The translations under genes were made by a program, and so were the position numbers. The notes beneath the pieces are model-generated. The model saw only the letters and a list, made by a program, of their open reading frames with translations, searched no databases and had not been told where the DNA came from. Below, in pieces: positions 1 to 7,849 of a stretch of 12,567 nt of DNA. This stretch comes from Larix sibirica (taxonomy: Eukaryota > Streptophyta > Pinopsida > Pinales > Pinaceae): assembly GCA_004151065.3 (NCBI GenBank), contig NWUY0300000701.1, positions 1-12,567 on the forward strand, in the 5' to 3' direction. Each line of letters starts with the position of its first letter. The first letter of the stretch is position 1.

Positions 1-783
1 TGTCCATTGCTCTTTTTTCCCTTCTGCCTCCAAATCTGTAGGTTTCTTTTTGCAGGATCTGGCAAAATGCCCATACTCGTGACAATATTTGCATTTAAAA
101 GGGATTTGTTCGTAATCAAGTTCTTGAATGTGGGTCCAATCTGTTACTGTGAGGTTTATAGCTTATGGGATTCCACGTTCCAAATCTACTTCAACGCATA
201 TTCTTGCACATGCGAATTGATCTTTTCGATCTTCCTTGTCGATGTATTTCCCGAGCGTGTTTCCAATAGCTTCTAATGATTCGGGATTCCAACAATGGAG
301 AGGTAGGTGAGGCAGTCTTACCTAGATTGGGACCGTGGATGGGATGTCCTGGGAGGGGTCAAAATCAGGATTCCATTTGTTCATATACAACCCTTGCGGC
401 CCCATGAAGTATGGACCTTTTCTGAAGATCAATTCTCGATCTTGTTTACTTTCAAAGATGAAAGCAAAGAAGCCCTTTCCTAAGAAATAAGATCTTGCTT
501 CCTCCGATATCAATGGTCGCCATTTTTTCTGGACCCATAGTTCAATGGTCTTCGAAGATGGCCACAGACCTGTGAACTGACCTATTGGAGCACGTTCTGA
601 CAGATTGAGTGTTGTTTTGCAGGGTTGCTCGAATGGCAGTGCTATAGTGGGGATCTCGGTTATTTTTTTAACGAATTTCTGTTGTGCTACAGATAAGGGC
701 TTTTTTCCTTGTGATGCAATCAGATTCAAAAAATTAGATAGATCAGAAGGGGAAGGGAGGGAAGAATATCCTCCCGAGGCCAT
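1..783 (-). pseudogene. LINE A ORF1 (DUF4283-like domain plus CCHC zinc knuckle), two in-frame stops, 3' end outside window
   Basis: In LINEs this protein binds the element RNA and forms the RNP together with the ORF2 enzyme. The first ATG is at 783 (protein begins MASGGYSSLPSP). An upstream GTG in the same frame at 840 is open but is not a plausible plant start. A low-complexity Ser/Pro N-terminus is followed by the DUF4283-like region (GPYFMGPQGLYMNKW, DPSQDIPST, VRLPHLPLHCW, GNTLGKYIDK, CARICVEVDL). A CX2CX4HX4C knuckle (CKYCHEYGHFARSC) lies near 25-66, and a Lys-rich tail runs off the edge. The frame stays aligned with LINE B ORF1 throughout, but is interrupted by TAG at 322-324, where LINE B has Trp, and by TAA at 163-165, where LINE B has Glu. 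Both look like single-base or near single-base decay. No frameshift was seen, so this copy is less damaged than LINE B ORF1. Confidence 0.88.
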
Positions 784-866
784 TGGGGCCCGAGGGAGTT
801 GGTAAAGGGTTTGAGCTGCTGCATGCACCCCTGCTTCCACGATCTCAAACCTTCACTTGTATGGAA

Positions 867-930
867 GTCTCAACTCTGAATCCGATTCGATCTATGCCGT
901 CTCAACTCTGAATCCGATTCGATCTATGCC
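867..930. repeat. Perfect 32-bp tandem duplication
   Basis: Positions 867-898 and 899-930 are identical, 32 bp each, beginning gtctcaactctg and ending ctatgcc, with no spacer. It sits in the LINE A leader. Perfect identity in a locus whose coding regions carry stops suggests a duplication younger than the rest, or one kept homogeneous by slippage. Confidence 0.95.
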
Positions 931-982
931 ATCACACAAAAGTTGAAGCTTCCTCGACCTTGATCCTTCGTAAGTCTCAATC

Positions 983-1021
983 TCTCGTGCTCGGTTCTCG
1001 TGCTCAGCTCTCATGCTCAGA
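983..1021. repeat. 13-bp unit repeated three times
   Basis: Three consecutive units of 13 bp (983-995, 996-1008, 1009-1021) follow the pattern tctcgtgctcrgn, with one to three changes between units; the third has tctcatgctcaga. A partial fourth unit (tctcaacc) follows. The cluster lies at the distal end of the LINE A leader, close to its presumed 5' boundary. Confidence 0.8.
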
Positions 1022-1051
1022 TCTCAACCAAAAAAGAACCATATAACACAA

Positions 1052-1113
1052 ACACGATAGTTACTATATGAAATTATAATTAAAATGATTAATAACAATA
1101 ATAAGCACAATAT
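1052..1113. repeat. 5' piece of an AT-rich repeat unit, split from its remainder by LINE B
   Basis: The stretch from acacgatagtt to gcacaatat matches 8082-8147 (acacaatagttgtt to acacaatat) in order and spacing, with small indels. It is followed directly by LINE B. Its continuation is found on the other side of the element, from 7831. This is the pre-insertion locus and supports the placement of the LINE B boundaries. Confidence 0.7.
1095..1113 (+). repeat. Left target-site duplication of LINE B
   Basis: The 19-bp sequence acaataataagcacaatat is repeated at 7831-7849 as acaataataaacacaatat, with one difference (g/a) out of 19. The 3' copy begins one base after the poly(A) tract, as expected for target-primed reverse transcription. 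The single mismatch fits an old insertion. Confidence 0.88.
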
Positions 1114-1191
1114 GAAGTTATATTTTCATTCTCGAACTAGCACTACAGCTTTGAGAGTTTAGGCTTTTTGATAGCGATCTGGTTCCTTTCG

Positions 1192-2168
1192 ATGGATCCC
1201 CCTCCTCCCCCATATCCTGATCCGGAGGAACGACGCTGCTTACTGGAGGAAAATTTTAGAAGGATCATGGCATCTCGGCCTTCCTCTAGTAAATCAACTC
1301 ATGTAGCTGACTCAAAGTTTGTTAAGAGAGCAGCCATTAAGGAGGTTAAACTCTCTTCAACCTCCTCCAAGTACAAAGCATTAGTTTTGTCTGAGAAGGG
1401 ATTAGTTCAGCACTTCACGGGATATGGCCTTCCCCCCGTGACATAGAATCTAGTTAAATAAGAATTGGCAACTGTTGATTCGGGGACAAGTACAACAAAA
1501 ATTTTGTGTACGAGGGTTTTTTGTTTTCTTATTCGAAGAAGGAGGATCGGGACTTAATCTTCATAAACGACCCATATTTTATGGGACCAAGGGGCATGTA
1601 TCTCAATAAGTGGGATATTTCTTTCGACCCAGAGAAAGATATCCCCTCTACAATCACGGTTTGGGTTAAGCTCCCTCACCTTCCACTTAACTGCTGGAAT
1701 GACGAAGACCTGAGAGCAATAGGGAACTCTTTAGGAAAATATATAGACAAATCAAAGCCAAAGCCTCAAATGTTCTCATGTGCAAGAATCTGCGTAGAAG
1801 TGGATTTAGAGAAGGGCTTACCTGAAGCGATCAAACTTTCAATGGATTGCTGGACACACCTGCAAACTGTGGATTACGAGCAAATCCCTTTCAAATGCAA
1901 AGTTTGTCACGAGTATGGACATTTCACGACGTTATGCCCCAACAGGAAATAGAAAGACATGGAAGAATATCTAGGAGAAGAATGGAATGAAGTATCCCGG
2001 AAAAGCGGGAATAAACCAAACCCCAACACTCAACAATCCCCATCCAAGAAAAAGGCCTTAGTGAACAGTTTCCAGGCTCTCTCAATGAAGACATTGAAGA
2101 AGAAAAAGGTGCAACCAAAGACAAACAAGGAGAAGGAAACAAAGTTGCAAAAGGTGTCCCAGTCTTAG
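1192..2168 (+). pseudogene. LINE B ORF1 (DUF4283-like domain, CCHC zinc knuckle, Lys-rich tail), frameshifted
   Basis: This is the LINE RNA-binding protein. The best start is the ATG at 1192 (MDPPPPPYPDPEERR); an ATG at 1168 is in frame but precedes no conserved sequence. The first frame is open to 1446. Comparison with LINE A ORF1 places a one-base frameshift near 1416-1421 (after HFTG), and the protein continues in the other frame as IWPSPRDIE, with TAA at 1455-1457 and TAG-like decay continuing to TGA at 1476-1478. It is then open from about 1479: FMGPRGMYLNKW, DIPSTITVWVKLPHLPL, LGKYIDK, CARICVEVDL. The knuckle CKVCHEYGHFTTLC is CX2CX4HX4C. A TAG at 1950-1952 interrupts the tail, which goes on in frame to 2168 with the EEWNEVSRK and NSFQALS motifs typical of plant LINE ORF1 C-termini. 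Confidence 0.88.
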
Positions 2169-2512
2169 TCGAAGTCGGCATGGAGGAGAACAATGTTCCT
2201 TCCCTTCCTTCGTAAGCTTATGTTGAAATCATATCAAAGGATTCTCTCAGTTCTTGAGGCCCAGTAACAAGATCTAAAGCTAAGGCGCACTTGGAGGATA
2301 CCTCGAAAAGCAAAGAAGAATAAGTAGAACCTCATGCAAAAAAAGGAAGGAAACCCAACAAGACCCTAAGAGACCTGAAAGCTACTAGGGAAAAGGGGGC
2401 AGGTAAACAAACCAGCCTAGATCAACACATAAGAATAATCTCATTAGGAAAACAGATCTAGGGAACAATGGGAGAAGAAGGACAAGCTCGTCCCTTCAAG
2501 CCAGAAGAAATA
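2169..2512 (+). other. LINE B region between ORF1 and ORF2
   Basis: About 340 bp, A- and G-rich on the plus strand. It is probably the eroded C-terminal end of ORF1 plus the inter-ORF linker. The translation is rich in Lys and Glu in all three frames with many stops, and I recognise no domain. An ATG at 2468 is in frame with ORF2 (MGEEGQARPF) and could be an alternative start 15 codons upstream of the conserved endonuclease start. Confidence 0.6.
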
Positions 2513-3210
2513 ATGAAAATTGTCTTCTGGAATTACAGAGGGTTAGGTGGTAAACCAAAATTAGAAGCAATTAAGATATTAAAGAAGCTTGAATCCGCCA
2601 AAATATTCATGCTCCATGAGACAAAAATGCATGAGGAAGACATCATGGGAGTAATGTGAAGAATTGGGGCAAATGGTGAAGGTAAAGCAGTGAGTGCTTC
2701 AGGAAATTCAGGAGGGATCATAACTTGGTGGCACAAAAGTCATTACAGACTTCGTTCCTCCACAGGAAATCGATATGGGCTCTTTGTATAACTAGAAGAC
2801 CTAATCAATACAGAGGTTTTTGGGGTTGGAAATGTATATAGCCCAAACTTCCTTGGGCACAAAGACGAATTTTGGAACTCTCTGGACTCCCAACATGAAG
2901 GGAAGGTTCCCCCCTGTATTATTGTCTAGGACTTTAATGCAACCATTTCAACTAAAGAAAGAAGAGGAGGCTCCAATGTCAGGGGACCCTTCGGATAAAA
3001 GCTAGAAGATCTAATAGTGCCTAGTACCTCATAGACATCAAGCCAAAGATTGGGAAGTTCACTTGGAATAACAAACGTGTTGGACCAGGTCATACAGCAG
3101 CAAGGCTCGATAGGTTCTTGGTAAGCTCCCTCTTTCGTAAAAAACCTACTATTCCGAGATAAAAAAAATTGGCTCCAGCAGTCTCTGATCATAGACCTAT
3201 AGCTCTTTGT
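2513..3210 (+). other. ORF2 endonuclease (EEP/APE-like) domain remnant
   Basis: The domain cuts the target strand to prime reverse transcription. Motifs in order are: WNYRGLGG (Asn kept), LHETKM (the metal-binding Glu of the usual QETK kept, Gln changed to His), GNVYSPN, then DFN preceded by a stop at 2927-2929 where Gly of GDFN is expected, ERRGGS, FTWNN, GHTAARLDRFLVS, and SDHRPI at about 3178 (Asp and His kept). A frameshift separates DFN (frame of 2513) from FTWNN (frame of 3028). The catalytic residues I can identify are still readable; the frame is not. Confidence 0.85.
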
Positions 3211-4023
3211 TTTACCACTATTAGAAATCTTGGTCAAATCCTCTTTAGATTTAATCAAGTCTGGATGAAATCAGAAGGGATCCTAGATGTAATTAAAGAG
3301 GCTTGGAATATATTTGTAGTTGGCTCTCCTAGTTTTATTTGGGAATCCAAGCTAAGGAATTTCAAAGTGGCACTTAAGAAATGGGCTTCTTTGAACTATA
3401 AATATCCAGGGAAAGAGAAAAAAGAAAAGCAAGAGGAACTCAAACATTTGCAAACAATAATGGAGGAGGTTCAAGTTTAAGAGGAAATCTTGTTGCGAGA
3501 AAAGGAGTTGGACAAAAAAATACAAGATCTAGCTAGAAAAGAGGAAGAGGAATGGCGTTTGTGCTATAGAATCCTTTGGCGGAAAGGCAGGGATAGAAAC
3601 ACTGAGTTCTTCCATAACCAATGCAAGGAGATATTGAGGAAGAACAATGTCTTGGAGCTTACCAAAGACAATGGAGAAAAGCTTTTTGATCAGCAAGAAA
3701 TAAAGGAGATAAAATATTTCTTTGAAAACATCTACTATGAAGAAGATGAGGCAAAACAAGAAGATATGGAGCAAATGTGTGAAGACATCCCCACTCTAAT
3801 TACTAAAGAAGATAATGAGTTTTTATGTCTCCCTATTACGAAGGACGAGATTCACAAGCCATCTTGGTCTCTCCACCCTGACAAAGAGCCTGGGCTAGAT
3901 GGATTTTCAATCAACTTTTACAGAAGATGTTGGTCCTTTATAAATAAAGACTTAATCAGAATGTTGAACTAGACCAGAAGCAGGGATGAAATAGGAGGAG
4001 CCACCAACTCCTCTTTCATTGCT

Positions 4024-4811
4024 CTCATTCCTAAAGAAAATAATCCTTCTACTATAAAAATATTTAGACCAATTTCCTTATGCAACTCTTCCTATAAAAT
4101 CTTAACTAGGATCATGTCCAACAGAATCAAAAGGTTCATTCCAAAATTATTTTCAGCCAACCAAGGTGGCTTCATCGCTGGGAGACAAATCTTTGACAAC
4201 ATTTTATTGGTTCAAGAAGCAATACACTCCAGCCAAAACAGGAAAGAAGCAGTAATGGCTATCAAACTAAATTTAGCCAATACCTTTGATATAGCGCGGC
4301 ATGATTTTATATTCCAAGTTCTTGGGAAATTTGACTTCTCTGATAATTTTAAAAGATGGATTAAAGCCTGCATAAGCGCTCATTGGACAGCTACCCTTGT
4401 AAACGATCGCCCCACAGAATTTTTCAGCATTTACAGGGGGCTCCGTCAAGGGTGCCCCTTGTCCCATTTCCTATATATTTTAGTGGATGACTCTCTGAGT
4501 AGACGCCTTAACAAGATTATGTTGGAAGAAAACATTCCAGGGTTGTTGATTGCAAGAGGTGTACAACCAGTGAATCACGCCCAATTTGTGGATGATGTGA
4601 TTCTTTTGGGGAGTGCATCGATGCCAATCGCTAGAGATTCAAAAGCTCCTTCGATCTCTTTCTCAAAGCCTCAGGAGGACTAGATAATTCTGATCAAAGC
4701 AACTCGTATGGGTAGAACTATATTCCCAAAACCCTGAGAGACATCTCTCATTCCCTTAGATTCAATGTGAATGTGGATTGGATTTCTTTCAAATATTTAG
4801 GGGTCCCAATT
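4024..4811 (+). other. ORF2 reverse transcriptase domain remnant (motif A Asp changed to Asn)
   Basis: Motifs in order are: IPKENNPSTIKIFRPISLCN, NQGGFIAGRQIFDN, KLNLANTFD (4264-4290, motif A), GLRQGCPLSHFL (from 4438, motif B; Pro changed to His), FVDD (4585-4596, motif C in place of YADD or FADD), and after a frameshift RFKSSFDLFLKASGGL and FKYLGVPI (to 4811). In motif A the first Asp, a metal ligand in this family, is Asn (AAT at 4270-4272). Even with the frame repaired, this copy would lack that ligand. The two Asp of FVDD are intact. Confidence 0.9.
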
Positions 4812-5689
4812 ACTCAAAAAAAAAGTTAATTCTGCAATTTGGAATCCAGTAATTCAAAAGATAAAAAATAAGATTCAGTCCTGGGGAATTAGATGGTTAA
4901 ACCTGGATGGGAAAGTTACCCTCATAAAATATGTCCTTTCCTCTTACCCAATCTACACCAATGCTATGCTCCTCACCCAAAAGGGAGTCATGAACAACAT
5001 AAGTATCGAAATAAAAAAAATTCCTCTGGCAGGGAGGGAAAACTCAAACCAAAAACTTCCATCTAGTGAATTAGAACATTGTCAAAGAGGCCAAGAGGAA
5101 TGGGGGGCCTGGGCTAAGAGAACCAAGACAATTGAATATAAGAATGGGAACAAAACTAGTTTGGAGGATGTTTTTTGGGGAAAAAGAATGGTGGAAGGAA
5201 GTTATGCGGAATAAATATATAAAAAAACCTCGGTTGAGAGGTATTGACCACAATCTGACTGGAAAGGGAACTCCTATTTGGGAACTCTGCAAAGCTTCTG
5301 CTGGTCTAATTAGAGACACCCTTTATTGGATTCCCGACAATGGACAAAGAATAAAAATCTGGACATATAACATTATTGGGCATCTTCCTTTAGGAACAAA
5401 TCCGAATTTGGAAGGCATTCGTGAGTGGATGCAAGAGAAGGGCCTTCACAGCTTGCATCACATTTCCGGATGGTCAAACTATGGGGCCTGGAAAAAATGG
5501 AAATTTTTTAATCCGCCTCCTCAGTTGCAATAAGATTATTATACCTTTCAATCGTTTCTTCATGGGGAATCCCCAATCCATCTTCGGGAGAAGGACTGCA
5601 GAGGTTGGGGACGTTCTAGAATGTACCTGGTTAAGGAAGGCTATATCAAACTAGAAGCTAGAGCTCCTCACCCATCTCTCAAGATTTGG

Positions 5690-5893
5690 TGCAAGCTATG
5701 GAACTTGGTTTGTATCTCCAAAGTAAATTTCTTCTTTTGGTTGCTTGCCCATAATAAGCTCCTCACTACTGACAATATTCTAAAGAGAGGAATTGAAGGT
5801 CCCTCGCGTTATGTCCTTTGTAAGTCTTTAGATGAAAACTCTTGTCACCTTTTTTTAGCTTGGGAATTTTCCTCGATGGTCCGGGGAAAGTAG
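5690..5893 (+). other. ORF2 zf-RVT domain remnant with lost zinc ligands
   Basis: The segment KVNFFFWLLAHNKLLTTDN, then GIEGPSRYVLC and CHLFLAW, matches the zf-RVT region that follows RT in plant LINEs. Family members usually read SRCxLC followed by HLFxxC. Here the first Cys is Tyr (TAT at 5810-5812) and the last Cys is Trp (TGG at 5861-5863), so two of the expected ligands are missing. A frameshift near 5877-5890 and a stop at 6037 follow. The downstream hallmark IWLERNKCIFEE is readable around 6040-6075. Confidence 0.75.
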
Positions 5894-6195
5894 TGGGGAA
5901 CCTATGCAAGAATTTTTCAATTCCGGATCAAATACATGAGTTGATAGAAAATTGGAAGAAATATTACCTAGGATCCTTTCGTAAGAAGCCAACATTCCCG
6001 AAAAATTGGAATGTTATCCCCATGAACATATATTGGTAAATCTGGTTAGAAAGGAACAAATGCATTTTTGAGGAAAATAAAGCAGATCCCTCTAGAGAGG
6101 CCTTCATAGCTGTCAATCCGATAGCTGAGAGTCTTGGATCTAAAGGGATTCTCCTTCCTACCTCATAACCACTTTCGAGAAAAGAAGCAATCTAG

Positions 6196-6281
6196 AGCAA
6201 ATATTTTTTGCAATCAAGCTCTCTTTAGTCCAAAAAGGAGCAAATCTTTTTTGCAATCAAGCTCTCTTTAGTCCAAAAAGG
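6196..6281 (+). repeat. 43-bp tandem duplication inside LINE B ORF2
   Basis: Units 6196-6238 and 6239-6281 (each starting agcaaat and ending ccaaaaagg) differ at one position (a/c). A partial third copy (agcaaa) follows. The unit is not a multiple of three, so the duplication by itself shifts the reading frame between zf-RVT and RNase H. The near identity suggests it arose after the element had inserted. Confidence 0.95.
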
Positions 6282-6314
6282 AGCAAAAATAACTAGGAAA
6301 TTAGGAAAGATAAT

Positions 6315-6790
6315 AAGGATTTCAAACATTGGTGGAAGATGCAACAGTGCTATTCCTTTTTTTTTATGGGGCTTCCAAAGGCAACCTAGGGGAGGCAGGT
6401 GCAGGTGGGATCATCTTTGATCTAGGAGGAAAAATTGTTAATTCTTATCCATGGAGTTTGGGAATCGAATCAAATAACGAAGTTGAATGGTTGGCACTCC
6501 TTCTCGGTCTAGAATTAGTCTCAAGACTAAGCATCTCAAAGTTGTTGATCTTTGGAGATTCTAGACAAGTTATCCAAAAGATGAAATTTGGATACAAAAA
6601 GGGAGGTTCAAGATGCAAAAGGATATATAACAGAATTAAACACCTCTCAACTCCTAATGAGATCTTCTTCTTCCATGTCTTGCGGGAAAACAATGGGAAT
6701 GTTAGCGATCTAGCAAACCAAGGGGCGAGGTTGGCGCAAGGATTGGTGTCTTTTGCAAATGGTGATAAGGTGTTTAAACATGTTCCTTAA
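6315..6790 (+). other. ORF2 RNase H domain remnant (first catalytic Asp changed to Tyr)
   Basis: The domain removes RNA from the RNA-DNA hybrid. The lead-in DFKHWWKMQQCYSFFF is read from 6318 in one frame; then, across a T9 run at 6357-6365, the frame moves and reads YGASKGNLGEAGAGGIIFD. Relatives have FDGASKGNPG, so the first acidic residue is Tyr (TAT at 6365-6367). The later acidic positions are present: Glu in SNNEVEWLALLLGL, Asp in FGDSRQVIQ, and Asp in VSDLANQGA. The match is to the plant-type RNase H attached to LINE ORF2. The stop at 6788-6790 ends ORF2. Confidence 0.88.
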
Positions 6791-7015
6791 ACCCAATTAT
6801 AAGTCCTTAATCCTCATTAACATCCCATTAAGGTTGGCGCCTTTGTATTTGGTTTGGAACCTTTGCTCTCCACGAAGGGGATGCATGGAAGCCCACATGG
6901 TATATCCTCCTCTTCCCATCTCGAGAGTTAGGGCATTAAAGGGTTTTTAATGTTGAGAGATATCACCATTCCCAATAGTGGAGCTCGCACAAGTGAGAAA
7001 ATATAATAGGTATAC
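6791..7015 (+). other. LINE B segment between ORF2 and the third ORF-like stretch
   Basis: 225 bp without a recognisable motif. A 65-codon open frame at 6753-6950 overlaps the end of ORF2 in another frame and resembles nothing I know. Two stops (7004-7009) directly precede the ATG at 7016 in its frame, so the next reading frame does not extend into this stretch. Confidence 0.5.
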
Positions 7016-7567
7016 ATGGAGAGGACAGGAGCATCGAGTCCCATCCTCATTCAAATAGTGGAGGTCGCTTTGGAGAGAATTCTGGAAGGAGGTCTAGAGA
7101 ATTTTCAGGATGATGGTCCTCTTTCAATCTACGAGATTTTTGAAGCCCTACCCTTCTTGTCTTTGAACTCTGGTAACAACATCCCTTTTCAGGCTCCGTC
7201 GCGGGTGGATATGGCAAGTTGGGCAGGGGGGCTTGCTTTCATAAAAAACGACTTCGAAGACCTCAAAGTGCATCTTCGCAAGGTCTACAAAATGGTATGT
7301 AAAGGGGTTTAGGCTAATAGGTAGATGACAATAGACATCAGGTATATTTCGCTTCAGATTTCATGCCAAGACTCTAGGATTGATGACCTGGAGTGGAATT
7401 TGAAGGAGTCAATGGGAACAATTGACATAATAAAAGAGGAAATCCTGAAAATGACGAAGATGACACAGTGTAGCCATTGTCAAGAATCCCCTACTGATGT
7501 TGTCCACCCAATGGATGAAACCTCTGTTCTGCAGCTAGTATATGGCTTTCCAAGAAAAAAGGAATAG
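7016..7567 (+). pseudogene. Third ORF-like stretch downstream of RNase H in LINE B, unknown function
   Basis: From the ATG at 7016 one frame reads about 183 codons with only two stops, close together at 7310-7312 (TAG) and 7322-7324 (TAG), so it may once have been one protein. The N-terminal half (MERTGASSPILIQIVEVALE) is mixed. The middle has VDMASWAGGLAFIKNDFEDL, then a likely coiled coil (about 7245-7450, with EDLKVHLRKVYKMV, RIDDLEWNLKESM, IDIIKEEILKMT), then CSHC and a tail ending FPRKKE. A single CX2C is present, with no full zinc finger. Neighbouring frames are much more interrupted. I do not recognise a family. It may be a third LINE protein, or a leftover C-terminal or structural module. 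A chance open frame in an AT-rich 3' UTR is less likely given its length. Confidence 0.5.
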
Positions 7568-7829
7568 TTGTTATGGTTCCATTTCAGGTTGGTAGATGTT
7601 TTTTTTGTGTTTTGATGAATTCACAACTTGTAAGGGTATATCCCTCCTATGTAATGGTCAACTCTAGGAAACATACTAAGAACTTATTCCAATTTTTGAT
7701 AGCACATATGATTGTATTCTCCTCTCACACAACATTTGAATTTTGTCTGATGCTACTAGATTTGTAATGAATGGTTATGCACACCCTCTTTTCTAATATA
7801 ATCAATTTTCAAGTTTATGTTAAAAAAAA
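7568..7829 (+). other. LINE B 3' untranslated end and poly(A)
   Basis: An AT-rich, T-rich 3' end with the string ctaatataatcaattt, resembling plant LINE 3' ends, closes with tgtt and A8 (7822-7829), one G, and then the target-site duplication. There is no clear AATAAA. The short poly(A) fits an old insertion whose tail has shrunk. Confidence 0.75.
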
Positions 7830-7830
7830 G

Positions 7831-7849
7831 ACAATAATAAACACAATAT
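7831..7849 (+). repeat. Right target-site duplication of LINE B
   Basis: acaataataaacacaatat, 18 of 19 bases the same as 1095-1113. It starts one base after the poly(A) tract. It also belongs to the AT-rich direct repeat in which LINE B landed. Confidence 0.88.

Larger units (their letters stand above)
1..1030 (-). mobile_element. LINE 'A': 5' part of a non-LTR retrotransposon, cut by the left window edge
   Basis: The minus strand carries a plant LINE ORF1 that runs off the left edge, preceded by a leader of roughly 250 bp with tandem repeats. The 5' end cannot be fixed exactly. It must lie before about 1050, because from about 1052 the plus strand matches the AT-rich repeat that also occurs at 8082-8147. 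ORF2 and the 3' end would lie outside the window to the left. The element faces away from LINE B, so the two are head to head. Its ORF1 resembles that of LINE B over the DUF4283-like and zinc-knuckle regions but differs strongly at the N-terminus, so these are two subfamilies and not two copies of one recent element. Confidence 0.8.
784..1030 (-). promoter_or_regulatory. LINE A 5' leader (putative internal promoter region)
   Basis: This is the stretch between the ORF1 start and the presumed 5' end of LINE A. It contains a 32-bp perfect tandem duplication and a 13-bp triplication, described separately. LINEs generally carry an internal promoter in the 5' leader, and in some lineages the leader is made of repeated monomers. 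Assigning promoter function here is inference; I see no TATA box or defined motif. The 5' limit is approximate. Confidence 0.35.
2513..6790 (+). pseudogene. LINE B ORF2: endonuclease, reverse transcriptase, zf-RVT and RNase H polyprotein, heavily broken
   Basis: ORF2 nicks target DNA and copies the element RNA from the nick. The conserved start MKIVFWNYRGLGG is at 2513. The reading frame changes several times along the element: between 3011 and 3027; near 4630-4640; in the A9 run 4816-4824; in the A8 run 5013-5020; near 5877-5890; somewhere between about 6160 and 6315; and in the T9 run at 6357-6365. In-frame stops lie at 2657, 2789, 2927, 2996, 3160, 3478, 3970, 4713, 5072, 5531 and 6037 (first base of each). 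Most replace a residue that is Trp or Gly in relatives. Despite this, the order and spacing of domains are complete. Between endonuclease and RT there is a charged linker (3270-3960) that still contains the conserved RDRNTEFFH. The final stop at 6788-6790 is probably the native one. Confidence 0.9.
1114..7830 (+). mobile_element. LINE 'B': apparently full-length plant L1-type non-LTR retrotransposon (about 6.7 kb), dead
   Basis: The boundaries are set by the 19-bp target-site duplication on the left and by the poly(A) plus duplication on the right. The order is: short leader (1114-1191), ORF1, a spacer, ORF2 (endonuclease, RT, zf-RVT, RNase H), a third ORF-like stretch and a 3' end with aatataatca followed by A8. 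This is the layout of plant L1-type elements that carry an RNase H domain. The leader of only about 78 bp is short, so a slight 5' truncation or microhomology at the junction cannot be excluded. Numerous stops, frameshifts and lost catalytic residues mean the copy cannot move by itself. Confidence 0.9.

Noticed and set aside
7-276. 89-codon plus-strand frame
   Set aside because: Antisense shadow of the LINE A ORF1 zinc-knuckle region.
4273-4467. Minus-strand 64-codon frame inside the RT domain
   Set aside because: Antisense to conserved RT motifs.
6753-6950. 65-codon open frame after RNase H
   Set aside because: Overlaps the end of ORF2 in another frame, with no conserved motif.
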